A DNA stretch of 64,000 bases from Paenibacillus sp. KS-LC4 (GTDB taxonomy: Bacteria; Bacillota; Bacilli; Paenibacillales; Paenibacillaceae). Below are positions 26,746 through 34,350 of the stretch, piece after piece. The position numbers were made by a program, and so were the translations under genes. Each line of letters begins with the position of its first letter. Position 1 is the first letter of the stretch. The notes beneath the pieces are model-generated. The model searched no databases, was not told the origin of the DNA, and saw nothing but the letters and a program-made list of their open reading frames with translations. The stretch covers positions 1,123,501 to 1,187,500 of the forward strand of contig NZ_CP145905.1 of assembly GCF_036894955.1 (NCBI RefSeq), read 5' to 3'.

Positions 26746-27579
26746 TTATGCTATTTTTTCGTAATAAAGCTGTTCAAAACGCAAGGGCGACACATAGCCC
26801 AGCGTGCTGTTTGAGCGTTTTCGATTATAAAAGAACTCCAGATAGCGATACAACTGGTCGTAGGCTTCTTGCTTGGACTTAAATTTGGGATTACAGTAAA
26901 TCAGTTCACGTTTTAAAATGCTATGAAAAGCCTCGATACAAGCGTTATCGTAGCAGTTCTCTCTCCGGCTCATACTGACCTTCATCTGGTAGGTGCTGAG
27001 CTGCTCACGGTAGGCTTTTGACGCATACTGTGAGCCCCGATCGGAGTGGTGGATCAGTCCTTCTTCTGGCTTTTTCGCTGCGTAAGCCTGCTTGAGGGCA
27101 GCGAGTACCAGATCGGTTGTCATATGATCACTTAATTGCCAGCCTACGATTTGCTTGGTGTATAAATCTAGAATGCTCGCCAAATAGAGCTTCCCTTGAC
27201 GACAGGGAATGTACGTGATGTCCGCCACCCATTTTTCATTGGGCCGGGTCGCCGAAAAGTCTTGCTGTAGCTCGTTCGGTGCGATCGGCCACTCATGATT
27301 CGAATCGGTTGTGGTGACGCGAAACTTGCGTGACATACAAGAGCGCAGCCCCTTTTCACGCATAATGAAGCTGACCGTCCGCTCCGAAACGATCCACCCT
27401 TCTTTTAGAAGTTCATTGTAAATACGAGGGCTTCCGTAACGGAATAGCGAGTCCTGGTAGTGCCACACGATGCGCTGGGTAAGCCTTTCTTTCCGCTGTT
27501 GCCTTTCGGACGGCGCCGCGATGCGCCATTTGTAATAGCCGCTCCTAGATACGTGTAGCACCTGGCACATCTTCTCCAC
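26746..27579 (-). CDS. IS3-family transposase OrfB (copy 1)
   Basis: 277 residues with the rve integrase core. The DDE residues lie in WVADITYIP, HHSDRGSQYAS and the Glu of CIEAFHSILKRE. The N-terminal HTH_21 region starts CQVLHVSRSGYYKW. The true product is an OrfAB fusion made by a -1 frameshift at A AAA AAG (27651-27657 on this strand); the orfB frame is open back to that site. It differs from copy 2 by Ser for Gly in ERTVSFIM and Glu for Gly in SRRENCYDN. The second change lies just before the catalytic Glu helix and could affect activity. Confidence 0.92.
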   Translation of the reverse strand: MEKMCQVLHVSRSGYYKWRIAAPSERQQRKERLTQRIVWHYQDSLFRYGSPRIYNELLKEGWIVSERTVSFIMREKGLRSCMSRKFRVTTTDSNHEWPIAPNELQQDFSATRPNEKWVADITYIPCRQGKLYLASILDLYTKQIVGWQLSDHMTTDLVLAALKQAYAAKKPEEGLIHHSDRGSQYASKAYREQLSTYQMKVSMSRRENCYDNACIEAFHSILKRELIYCNPKFKSKQEAYDQLYRYLEFFYNRKRSNSTLGYVSPLRFEQLYYEKIA

Positions 27580-27617
27580 TCGAAATTCGGAGCGATGATC
27601 TTCGATGAATTGGAACC

Positions 27618-27935
27618 TTAGTTCTTTTCTTTGCTGAAGATGTGCAGCGCCTTTTTTAGAATCGCCATTTCTTCTTTCAAATCCGCCATTTCCCGCTCTT
27701 TACGGCGCGTTTCCGCTTCATTTTCTTTGAGGGTTTGTTCGAGCTTGCGAATTTTTTCCGGATAGTTGACCTCTTCCTGATTGAACTCCCGGAATTGCCC
27801 GATCCATTGATGCAAGGTGCTTTTCGGAATATTCAGCTCTTCGCAAATGTCCGATATGGTCTTGGTCTTCTCTTGCACATACTTTACCGTTTGTCTTTTG
27901 AATTCTTCATTGTATCGTTGCCGTTGTTCTCCCAC
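27618..27935 (-). CDS. IS3-family transposase OrfA (copy 1)
   Basis: 105 residues from GTG at 27935, as in copy 2. The N-terminal helix-turn-helix (ISDICEELNIPKSTLHQWIGQF) binds the element ends. A C-terminal leucine-zipper-like coiled coil (EKIRKLEQTLKENEAETRRK) follows. The frame stays open further upstream beyond the IS, but that part is not present in copy 2. Identical to OrfA of copy 2. Confidence 0.9.
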   Translation of the reverse strand: MGEQRQRYNEEFKRQTVKYVQEKTKTISDICEELNIPKSTLHQWIGQFREFNQEEVNYPEKIRKLEQTLKENEAETRRKEREMADLKEEMAILKKALHIFSKEKN

Positions 27936-28016
27936 TCGCGGACACCTCTTCTTTTTTGTTACACCTATTATTAGGCGTTCCTTAAAGCTGTGTCCACTTT
28001 TTATTCTAGTTACACT

Positions 28017-28312
28017 GTGTCCGATGCCTATGCCATAGCCCGTGATTCTGTCGAAATAACGACTGCTGTGTCCACCAAGTATATGTTTGCATAGGGAGTA
28101 CGCTCCTGAAACGAAGAGCATGAATGAAGCACCATACATATGGATCTATGTCCTGTTTAAGGGGCTAATTGCTGATGAAAAAAATGACTTTTATATTATA
28201 ATGGAAAGGAAGTGAGCTTAGCCGCTTTTTCGTTGTTTATTTTTCGTTGTCTAAATTACGCCTATAATAGGTATCGTTTTTTTGTGAACTAATTAGCGGA
28301 AAGGGGCTATTT
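28017..28312. other. intergenic region next to IS copy 1
   Basis: The IS-proximal part carries GGACACAG-like sequence resembling the dispersed repeat family. The right half is AT-rich, with TTATATTATAATGG as a possible promoter element for the gene at 28313. No gene or structured RNA recognised. Confidence 0.4.
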
Positions 28313-28702
28313 ATGGACAGCAACCAAATGACCTTCGAAACGATTGACGAATATATCGCGGGCTTTCCTCCAGAAATTCAAGAGCTGCTGCATGCGATGA
28401 GAAAGATCATCAAGGAGGCGGCGCCAGAAGCGACGGAGAAGATTAGCTACCAGATGCCGACGTTTGCGCTGCATGGCAATTTGGTGCATTTTGCGGCGTA
28501 CAAAAACCATATCGGGTTTTATCCAGCGCCGAGCGGGATCGAGGCTTTCAAGGCGGAATTATGTGCGTATAAAGGCGCGAAGGGTTCGATTCAGCTTCCG
28601 TTAGACAAGCCGCTGCCTTATGCATTAATCAGCAAAATCGTTGCATTTAGAGTAGCTGAGAACATCAAAAAAGCACAAGAGAAGCGCAGCAAGAAAAAAT
28701 AA
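28313..28702 (+). CDS. DUF1801 protein, frataxin-like iron chaperone homologue (YdhG/Fra type)
   Basis: 129 residues. DUF1801 features: [51 protein letters not shown] and [12 protein letters not shown]. Bacillus subtilis YdhG (Fra) of this fold acts as a frataxin-like iron chaperone. It is a soluble cytoplasmic protein with a Lys-rich tail. Its place inside the IS-bracketed region with a siderophore importer fits iron use, but DUF1801 proteins are widespread and the role here is inference. Confidence 0.8.
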   Translation: MDSNQMTFETIDEYIAGFPPEIQELLHAMRKIIKEAAPEATEKISYQMPTFALHGNLVHFAAYKNHIGFYPAPSGIEAFKAELCAYKGAKGSIQLPLDKPLPYALISKIVAFRVAENIKKAQEKRSKKK

Positions 28703-28739
28703 AAGGCGAAGCGCCAATAAGACGGGAGCAACTAACAAA

Positions 28740-29273
28740 ATGGATCTTTCACAGCAGCTATTGGACATTCAAGATATTGAACAATCGCTACAGCTTACTT
28801 TTCCAGCAGCGTATAAGACTTTTCTGACAACGGATGAGAACCAAGCAGCTAATCCTAATACCGAATATGACCTTGTTGATTTTAACGGCTACACCGCTTG
28901 GGGTATTCGGTTTATTAAGCTGGATGCCTCCTATTCTAAAAATCTGGAAGCGATCGCCGAGGTTGTTCTTCAGCCGCGCAAATTAATTCCATTCGCTTGG
29001 AGCATCAGCAGCGGAGACTGGCTTGTCTTTGATTATCGCGAAACGGATGAGAAGCCTAGCCTTTTATATATTGATCATGAAATGGCTCTTTGTTTAGAGG
29101 ATGCGGAGTCGGAGGCGCAAAGCGAGAACGTAACGGTCGAAGAAATAATGGAAGGTAATCTATCCGTCTTGTGTGAAAATTTTGAGACGTTTCATGCTGC
29201 GCTGAAGCTCGCGACAGATGATGAGAACGACGAAGATGACGAGGATAATTCTACCCTCGTCACTGAAGTATAG
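28740..29273 (+). CDS. SMI1/KNR4 (SUKH) family protein
   Basis: 177 residues. The N-terminal region (IEQSLQLTFPAAYKTFL..) and the later PFAWSISSGDWLVFDYRE match the SUKH fold, where a GDxxxxD-like strand is typical. The C-terminal tail is very acidic (DDENDEDDEDNST). SUKH proteins are often immunity proteins against contact-dependent toxins, but many are orphans; no toxin gene is seen next to it. It starts 37 bp after the DUF1801 gene and may share its transcript. Confidence 0.75.
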   Translation: MDLSQQLLDIQDIEQSLQLTFPAAYKTFLTTDENQAANPNTEYDLVDFNGYTAWGIRFIKLDASYSKNLEAIAEVVLQPRKLIPFAWSISSGDWLVFDYRETDEKPSLLYIDHEMALCLEDAESEAQSENVTVEEIMEGNLSVLCENFETFHAALKLATDDENDEDDEDNSTLVTEV

Positions 29274-29284
29274 CGCTGGTCTGT

Positions 29285-29506
29285 TTATTCCGCGAAGGAC
29301 TGTCCTTTGGCGGCAAGTGCTTCCCGGATGATCCTTATTGCTTTAGGCCCTGCCCCGTGCAGCTTCAGCAATTCCGACTCGGTAAGTTTTGTGAATTGCT
29401 CCAGCTGTACGTATCCGGCTGCGGTTAATGCGCGGGTTGCAGGCTTGCCGATATGAGGCAAATCGCTTGTTTTCTCATGATCAGGCGATAGCTTGGATGG
29501 CTCCAC
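29285..29506 (-). CDS. small helix-hairpin-helix protein, RNA polymerase alpha C-terminal-like
   Basis: About 73 residues. GTG at 29506 is preferred because AAGGAG lies 8 bp upstream; an ATG at 29512 is only 2 bp from it. The protein has LPHIGKPATRALTAAGY and KLHGAGPKAIRIIREAL, two helix-hairpin-helix motifs as in the RpoA C-terminal domain and small DNA-binding proteins. Likely binds DNA nonspecifically. It is convergent with the SUKH gene, with 11 bp between their stops. Confidence 0.75.
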   Translation of the reverse strand: MEPSKLSPDHEKTSDLPHIGKPATRALTAAGYVQLEQFTKLTESELLKLHGAGPKAIRIIREALAAKGQSFAE

Positions 29507-29523
29507 GTACATCACTCCTTATA

Positions 29524-29568
29524 AATAAAGGCTTTCCTTGATGACTATCATTCGGGAAAGCCTTTATT
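29524..29568. terminator. 14-bp perfect stem-loop in a divergent region
   Basis: AATAAAGGCTTTCC (29524-29537) pairs perfectly with GGAAAGCCTTTATT (29555-29568). It looks like a terminator, but it lies upstream of both flanking genes, which diverge. It may insulate the Fur-controlled promoter from antisense transcription or be the tail of an undetected small RNA. Confidence 0.4.
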
Positions 29569-29622
29569 ATTTCCTCCCACCCAATAACCGATTCGCAAAA
29601 TTTCATCATCAACCATTGTATG

Positions 29623-29637
29623 TGAGAATTATTATCA
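29623..29637. promoter_or_regulatory. Fur box
   Basis: TGAGAATTATTATCA matches the 7-1-7 Fur consensus TGATAATNATTATCA at all but one base. It lies 84 bp before the start of the AraC/siderophore-binding gene. It predicts iron repression of the importer. Confidence 0.8.
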
Positions 29638-29720
29638 CTTATAATAGAAGGACTAAACAATGGAATGAAACGGACATGGGTGCATAACTAGCAGCATGGG
29701 GAAAGGAAGGATAGAGCAGG

Positions 29721-31685
29721 GTGAATCAAAGTGAGCATATATTGCTGTGGAACCAGGCTTCCATTCGCATTATGGATGTACGTCATATCATCATGGCGCG
29801 AGGGGAGGAGCTTCGTTCCTATCAGCTGCCGGCGAGCGCTTTCTTATACACGACGCGCGGAAATGCTGAGGTACGGATGGACGGCAAGACGGTGCTGGTA
29901 GAGCGTTATCATATGCTGCATGGCGGCAAGGGCATGTGTCTGGATATTACGGCGGATCGTGTGCTGGAATATTATTTGATTTTGTACAAGGCGGTTTTGC
30001 CGCTCCCGAGCCGTCAGGAGCTCGTTCAGTTGATGGAGCAGCATAATCCGTTCCAACTGCAATATAGCTTTGCCTCTCCTCAGCCCATTGCATTGCTCGA
30101 TAAAATCCAGCGCATGCAGCAGGAATGGCAGCATCCGAATGTACTGGACCAGCTATATATTAAGACGTTGTTCTATCAATTCATACATGAATTGTTTCAG
30201 CAGCTTTCGAATCAAGACATCCATGTGCAAAAAGCGGACTACGTCTCGCAAGCGATCCGCTACATGCAGGAGCATTACGCGAAGCGAATTGTGCTCAGCG
30301 AGCTTGCCGAACTGCTGGATTGCAGCGTCAGCTATTTATCCCGCATGTTCAAGCAGACGATTGGGCAAAGTCCTATTGACTACTTAATTGCGCTGCGCAT
30401 CGGCAAGGCGAAGGAGCTTCTGCGGGAAACAGAGGCGACGCTGCAGGAAATAGCTGAAAGCGTCGGCTTTCTGGACGACAGCTATTTTAATCGTATTTTC
30501 AAAAAGCATACCGGCATGTCGCTCGGGCAATACAAAGCGAAGGTTCAAAATAATCCTGTACCCGGTTCAAGATATGCCCTTGTCCCGCGGAGGCTCAAAC
30601 GGTATAGTGAGTATGGTTATGAAAATCATTCTCACTACAAGGAAGAGGGGCCTTTATTTATGTACAGAGAATCAAGAATATCCATGATGGCAGCCGTGCT
30701 GATTTGCTTTACACTGCTGCTTAGCGCTTGCGGAACGGGAGCTTCTAATACGAACGCGACGACTAATGCGAGCTCGGCTTCATCAAGCAGCAATGCGGCG
30801 GCTTCGACGCCAGCCGCTACCGATACGGCTACAGCGGACGCTTCCCGCGTCATTAAGCATGCGATGGGTGAGGTGACCTTGACAGGAACGCCGGAGCGCG
30901 TCGTTATTTTGACCAATGAAGGAACGGAGGCGCTGCTTGCAGTAGGCATTAAGCCAGTGGGCGCGGTTCAATCGTGGATCGGCGATCCATGGTACGAGCA
31001 CATTAAAACGGAAATGGAAGACGTGACGGTTGTAGGCGATGAATTGCAGCCCAACATCGAGCTGATTGCCAGCCTGAAGCCGGATTTAATTATTGGGAAC
31101 AAGGTGAGACAAGAGAAAATTTACGAGCAGCTGAACCAGATCGCACCTACTGTATTCGCAGAGGATTTGGGCGGCGATTGGAAAATTAACTTCAAGCTGT
31201 ATAGCCAAGCGGTAAATAAGCAGGATGAAGGCGACAAGGCAATGGAGGAATTCGATCAGCGTGTCGCTGAGGTGAAGGCGAAAATTGGCGATAAAGCGGC
31301 AACGAAGGTATCTGTAGTTCGCTTCTCGGCTTCGCAGGTGCGTATTTACCAGAAGCAGACGTTCTCAGGTGTGCTTCTTGAGCAGCTTGGCTTTGCTCGC
31401 CCGGAATCACAGAATGTAGATTCCTTTATCGAAGTCATGACCAAGGAAAGCATTCCGAAGATGGACGGGGACGTACTATTCTACTTCGTATCAGAAGCGG
31501 CAGGAAAGACGGATGCGGCTAAAGTAGTGGAAGAGTGGATGAATGATCCGCTGTTCAAAAACCTGGAGGTCGTGAAAAACAACAAAGTCGTTCAAGTAGA
31601 TGAAGCGATTTGGAATACGGCCGGAGGCTATAAGGCGGCTAATCTGCTGCTCGATGAGATTGTAGACTATTTCGACATTCAATAA
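29721..31685 (+). CDS. AraC-type regulator in one frame with a siderophore-binding lipoprotein (654 codons)
   Basis: The frame starts at GTG after AAGGAAGG. Residues 1-160 are a cupin-like N-terminus, and 170-275 an AraC DNA-binding domain (LAELLDCSVSYLSRMFKQ and IAESVGFLDDSYFNRIFKKHTG). After a linker of about 40 residues with no stop codon, the frame continues into a complete lipoprotein starting at residue 314. Btr of Bacillus subtilis also joins AraC and siderophore-binding domains, but as a cytoplasmic protein. Here a full signal peptide and lipobox sit at the junction, so two separate products are more likely, with the regulator made by processing, or as a membrane-anchored fusion. See the separate entry for the lipoprotein. 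Confidence 0.7.
   Translation: MNQSEHILLWNQASIRIMDVRHIIMARGEELRSYQLPASAFLYTTRGNAEVRMDGKTVLVERYHMLHGGKGMCLDITADRVLEYYLILYKAVLPLPSRQELVQLMEQHNPFQLQYSFASPQPIALLDKIQRMQQEWQHPNVLDQLYIKTLFYQFIHELFQQLSNQDIHVQKADYVSQAIRYMQEHYAKRIVLSELAELLDCSVSYLSRMFKQTIGQSPIDYLIALRIGKAKELLRETEATLQEIAESVGFLDDSYFNRIFKKHTGMSLGQYKAKVQNNPVPGSRYALVPRRLKRYSEYGYENHSHYKEEGPLFMYRESRISMMAAVLICFTLLLSACGTGASNTNATTNASSASSSSNAAASTPAATDTATADASRVIKHAMGEVTLTGTPERVVILTNEGTEALLAVGIKPVGAVQSWIGDPWYEHIKTEMEDVTVVGDELQPNIELIASLKPDLIIGNKVRQEKIYEQLNQIAPTVFAEDLGGDWKINFKLYSQAVNKQDEGDKAMEEFDQRVAEVKAKIGDKAATKVSVVRFSASQVRIYQKQTFSGVLLEQLGFARPESQNVDSFIEVMTKESIPKMDGDVLFYFVSEAAGKTDAAKVVEEWMNDPLFKNLEVVKNNKVVQVDEAIWNTAGGYKAANLLLDEIVDYFDIQ
30620..30634. 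promoter_or_regulatory. second Fur-like box inside the long frame
   Basis: TGAAAATCATTCTCA matches the 7-1-7 Fur consensus at 13 of 15 bases. It lies 26 bp before the lipoprotein start codon at 30660, within codons that join the AraC domain to the lipoprotein. This supports a separate iron-repressed promoter for the lipoprotein and permeases. Confidence 0.6.
30660..31685 (+). CDS. ferric-siderophore-binding lipoprotein (FecB/YfiY-like), internal start
   Basis: 341 residues from the internal ATG at 30660, with GGAAGAGGGG 9 bp upstream. The signal peptide ends in lipobox LLSAC, followed by an Ala/Ser/Thr linker. The body is a TroA/FhuD-type fold: RVVILTNEGTEALLAVGIKPVGA, LIASLKPDLIIGN and the C-terminal VDEAIWNTAGGYKAAN. 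It resembles YfiY-type hydroxamate/schizokinen receptors. It delivers the iron complex to the two FecCD permeases downstream. A hairpin follows the stop codon. Confidence 0.88.
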   Translation: MYRESRISMMAAVLICFTLLLSACGTGASNTNATTNASSASSSSNAAASTPAATDTATADASRVIKHAMGEVTLTGTPERVVILTNEGTEALLAVGIKPVGAVQSWIGDPWYEHIKTEMEDVTVVGDELQPNIELIASLKPDLIIGNKVRQEKIYEQLNQIAPTVFAEDLGGDWKINFKLYSQAVNKQDEGDKAMEEFDQRVAEVKAKIGDKAATKVSVVRFSASQVRIYQKQTFSGVLLEQLGFARPESQNVDSFIEVMTKESIPKMDGDVLFYFVSEAAGKTDAAKVVEEWMNDPLFKNLEVVKNNKVVQVDEAIWNTAGGYKAANLLLDEIVDYFDIQ

Positions 31686-31707
31686 AGCGACTGAAACAAC
31701 GGAGCAG

Positions 31708-31744
31708 GCCGACGTCATTTTTATTGGCGTCGGCTTCTTTTATT
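31708..31744 (+). terminator. terminator/attenuator between binding protein and permeases
   Basis: GCCGACG (31708-31714) pairs with CGTCGGC (31728-31734), followed by TTCTTTTATT. It lies 20 bp after the lipoprotein stop and just before the permease ribosome site, so partial read-through would give more binding protein than permease. Confidence 0.7.
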
Positions 31745-31766
31745 GAGGAAAGGGAGGGGTGAAGGG

Positions 31767-32792
31767 ATGTCTACGTGGAGGATGTCTAAATGGATGGATA
31801 GGAGAGGCAGCAAGCTTGCTGTTCTCGGAGCAGGAGTCGCTCTCTTGCTTGTTTGTATGCTTGCTAGCGTGCTATTCGGGCTTCAACCATTCAGTTTAAA
31901 AGATTTGTGGCTCGCTTACAGCCAGTTCGACGGCTCGAACGAGCATTTGATTTTGACTCACACCCGCATGCCCCGCACGCTCGTCGCGGTCGTAGTAGGG
32001 GCGAGTCTTGCAGTAGCCGGAGCCATCATGCAGGTGCTGACGCGCAATCCGCTTGCGTCGCCGTCGATTTTCGGCATTAATTCCGGTGCGGTGCTATTCA
32101 TTGTAGTTGGCTTGGCCTTGTTCGGCTCGTCGCTGACGATGAGCAATATGATTGGGCTTGCGTTTATCGGGGCGGCGATCACAGCTCTATTCGTCTATGC
32201 GCTCGGCATGCAGGGCAGAGGAAGCTTTGAGCCCATCCGGCTCACCTTGGCGGGAGCATGCGTAGCGGCATTTGCGAGCTCGGTTACGTCTGGCCTTATG
32301 TTAATTAATAAGCAATCACTGGAATCAGCGCTGTTCTGGATGGTTGGCTCCGTATCAGGGAGAGAGCTTAACCACCTTGTGATGGTGCTGCCGTATATAA
32401 TCGCTGGCCTCTTGCTTGGCTTCCTGCTTTCGGGTTCTTTGAATGTAATGGCACTCGGAGACGACAATGCGAAGGGGCTCGGGCAGCGCCTGATGCTCAT
32501 TCGCCTGCTATGCACAGCTGCTGTCGTGCTGCTAGCGGGAAGTGCCGTTTCAGCGGCGGGGCCCATTGCTTTTATCGGTCTGGTTATTCCTCATTTATGC
32601 CGAGCACTGGTCGGGAATGACCACCGCTGGCTGCTTCCCTATTGCGCCGTGGCGGGGGCTTTGCTGCTGGTGGCGGCTGACCTGCTGTCCCGGTTCGTGC
32701 TTCTGCCGAAGGAGGTCCCGGTAGGCGTGGCAACAGCGCTTATCGGCGTACCGTTCTTGATTTATGTGGCGAGGAGGAAGAAATATGCCTAA
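31767..32792 (+). CDS. FecCD-family siderophore ABC permease (first)
   Basis: 341 residues from the ATG at 31767, chosen because AAGGGAGGGG is 7 bp upstream; a TTG at 31743 precedes that site. It has about ten membrane helices. Family marks are RMPRTLVAVVVGASLAVAGA, MQVLTRNPLASPSIFGIN and GPIAFIGLVIPHLCRAL. It overlaps the second permease by 8 bp. No ATPase gene follows, as in YfiZ-YfhA systems that use a shared ATPase such as YusV. Confidence 0.93.
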   Translation: MSTWRMSKWMDRRGSKLAVLGAGVALLLVCMLASVLFGLQPFSLKDLWLAYSQFDGSNEHLILTHTRMPRTLVAVVVGASLAVAGAIMQVLTRNPLASPSIFGINSGAVLFIVVGLALFGSSLTMSNMIGLAFIGAAITALFVYALGMQGRGSFEPIRLTLAGACVAAFASSVTSGLMLINKQSLESALFWMVGSVSGRELNHLVMVLPYIIAGLLLGFLLSGSLNVMALGDDNAKGLGQRLMLIRLLCTAAVVLLAGSAVSAAGPIAFIGLVIPHLCRALVGNDHRWLLPYCAVAGALLLVAADLLSRFVLLPKEVPVGVATALIGVPFLIYVARRKKYA

Positions 32793-33786
32793 GCCTCGCA
32801 TAAGGAAAAATATGCTGCTCTTGCTTGCGCTTAGCATCGTACTCGTTGCTTTAAGCATTCTATGCTTGTCTATGGGCAGCATCGCGATTCCGATTAAAGA
32901 GGTGCTGCTGTCGCTAGTGGGACGCAATGCGGACAATAGCGATTTAATTATTATGCAATTTCGCTTGCCGCGCATTTTAGCTGCCCTGCTCATTGGCGCG
33001 GCACTGGCAGTGGCTGGCTCCTTGCTGCAAGGCGTCATTCGCAATTCGCTGGCATCGCCGGATTTGCTTGGCGTGACGGGCGGCGCGTCTGTCGCGGTTG
33101 TTGGCTTTATGACGTTGTTCACCGGCTATAGCATTCACTTCATTCCGGTCATTGCGGTTTTGGGCGCTTTTGTGGCGGCGGCGCTGAACTACGTCTTGGC
33201 CTGGAAAAAAGGCGTCTCCACGCTGCGGCTCGTGCTAATCGGCATCGGTATATCGACAGCGATGAGCGCCCTTACGATGTTTTTGCTCATTAGCGGGCCC
33301 GCCTATTTGGCGGCGCAGGTGCTGAACTGGATGACGGGCAGCATTTACGGCACGAACTGGTCGTATATTCAAGCACTGTGGCCGTGGGTTGTCGGATTTA
33401 TCCCGCTGGCGCTGCTTTTTGCCAAGGAGCTGAATGTGCAGTCGTTAGGCGAGGACGTCGCGCGCGGCTTGGGAAGCCGGCTTCAGCTCAATCGCATGCT
33501 GCTGCTATTTTTTAGCGTGGCACTGGCCGGGGCGGCGGTCGGCATTGCCGGAACGATTTCTTTTATCGGGCTGCTTGCGCCTCATATGGCTAGAAGGCTG
33601 ACGGGCCATTCCTATAAAATGGTCATTCCAGTTTCTGCGCTGCTAGGTGCGATTGTTTTGCTGCTCGCCGATCTGGCGGGGCGCATGCTGTTTATGCCGT
33701 TAGATATTCCCGCTGGGGTGTTCACGGCAGGAGTCGGGGCTCCGTTCTTTATGTATTTGCTGTTTAAGCGCAAGGCTAGTGTTTAG
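32785..33786 (+). CDS. FecCD-family siderophore ABC permease (second)
   Basis: 333 residues from the ATG at 32785, 7 bp after GAGGAGG; an earlier in-frame ATG at 32764 precedes that site. About ten helices; RLPRILAALLIGAALAVAGS, LQGVIRNSLASPDLLGV and GTISFIGLLAPHMARRL are FecCD marks. It is the partner of the previous permease. It is the last gene of the importer, 127 bp before the second insertion sequence. Confidence 0.93.
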   Translation: MPKPRIRKNMLLLLALSIVLVALSILCLSMGSIAIPIKEVLLSLVGRNADNSDLIIMQFRLPRILAALLIGAALAVAGSLLQGVIRNSLASPDLLGVTGGASVAVVGFMTLFTGYSIHFIPVIAVLGAFVAAALNYVLAWKKGVSTLRLVLIGIGISTAMSALTMFLLISGPAYLAAQVLNWMTGSIYGTNWSYIQALWPWVVGFIPLALLFAKELNVQSLGEDVARGLGSRLQLNRMLLLFFSVALAGAAVGIAGTISFIGLLAPHMARRLTGHSYKMVIPVSALLGAIVLLLADLAGRMLFMPLDIPAGVFTAGVGAPFFMYLLFKRKASV

Positions 33787-33851
33787 CCATCTGGATGACA
33801 TTGTCATGCAATGGCAAATGAGCACCCGCTGATAGCTTCGGGCATGACATA

Positions 33852-33911
33852 TTGCTGGACACAGGAGCCGCTATTTTAAGCAAAGCAAGGGTTACAGTGA
33901 TAGTTGCGGAC
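33852..33911. repeat. copy of the dispersed intergenic repeat next to IS copy 2
   Basis: Contains GCTGGACACAGGAG, CCGCTATTTT and, 35 bp on, TTGCGGACT. The same order appears at 60375-60432 (GCGGACAGAGAAG, CCGTTATTTT, TTTGCGGACT). The insertion sequence starts directly after the last block. Confidence 0.5.
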
Positions 33912-33994
33912 TAAGTGTAACTAGAATAAAAAGTGGACACAGCTTTAAGGAACGCCTAATAATAGGTGTAACAAAAAAGAAGAGGTGTCCGCGA

Positions 33995-34312
33995 GTGGGA
34001 GAACAACGGCAACGATACAATGAAGAATTCAAAAGACAAACGGTAAAGTATGTGCAAGAGAAGACCAAGACCATATCGGACATTTGCGAAGAGCTGAATA
34101 TTCCGAAAAGCACCTTGCATCAATGGATCGGGCAATTCCGGGAGTTCAATCAGGAAGAGGTCAACTATCCGGAAAAAATTCGCAAGCTCGAACAAACCCT
34201 CAAAGAAAATGAAGCGGAAACGCGCCGTAAAGAGCGGGAAATGGCGGATTTGAAAGAAGAAATGGCGATTCTAAAAAAGGCGCTGCACATCTTCAGCAAA
34301 GAAAAGAACTAA
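33995..34312 (+). CDS. IS3-family transposase OrfA (copy 2)
   Basis: 105 residues from GTG. Helix-turn-helix ISDICEELNIPKSTLHQW followed by a coiled coil. It ends KALHIFSKEKN at TAA 34310-34312. The -1 frame relative to it is open from the slippery site onward into orfB. Confidence 0.92.
   Translation: MGEQRQRYNEEFKRQTVKYVQEKTKTISDICEELNIPKSTLHQWIGQFREFNQEEVNYPEKIRKLEQTLKENEAETRRKEREMADLKEEMAILKKALHIFSKEKN
34273..34279 (+). other. programmed -1 frameshift site A AAA AAG
   Basis: The heptamer lies in the orfA frame as CTA AAA AAG (codons 93-95). A -1 slip continues through GGC GCT GCA without a stop into orfB, giving an OrfAB transposase with the intervening sequence RFQFIEDHRSEFRVEKM. This matches the standard IS3-family expression mechanism. 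The same site is at 27651-27657 on the other strand for copy 1. Confidence 0.75.
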
Positions 34313-34350
34313 GGTTCCAATTCATCGAAGATCATCGCTCCGAATTTCGA

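Larger units (their letters stand above)
26706..28016 (-). mobile_element. IS3-family insertion sequence, copy 1 (minus orientation)
   Basis: This 1311-bp stretch is shared, inverted, with 33914-35224. It carries orfA and orfB of an IS3-family transposase. Inner terminal sequences GTGGACAC/GTGTCCAC mark the two ends. If terminal TG..CA dinucleotides are used, the element is 26723-28014 (1292 bp); the shared sequence extends 17 bp further at the orfB end and 2 bp at the orfA end, so the exact boundary is uncertain. No clear target duplication is visible. By comparing proteins, the two copies differ at two orfB residues. Confidence 0.85.
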
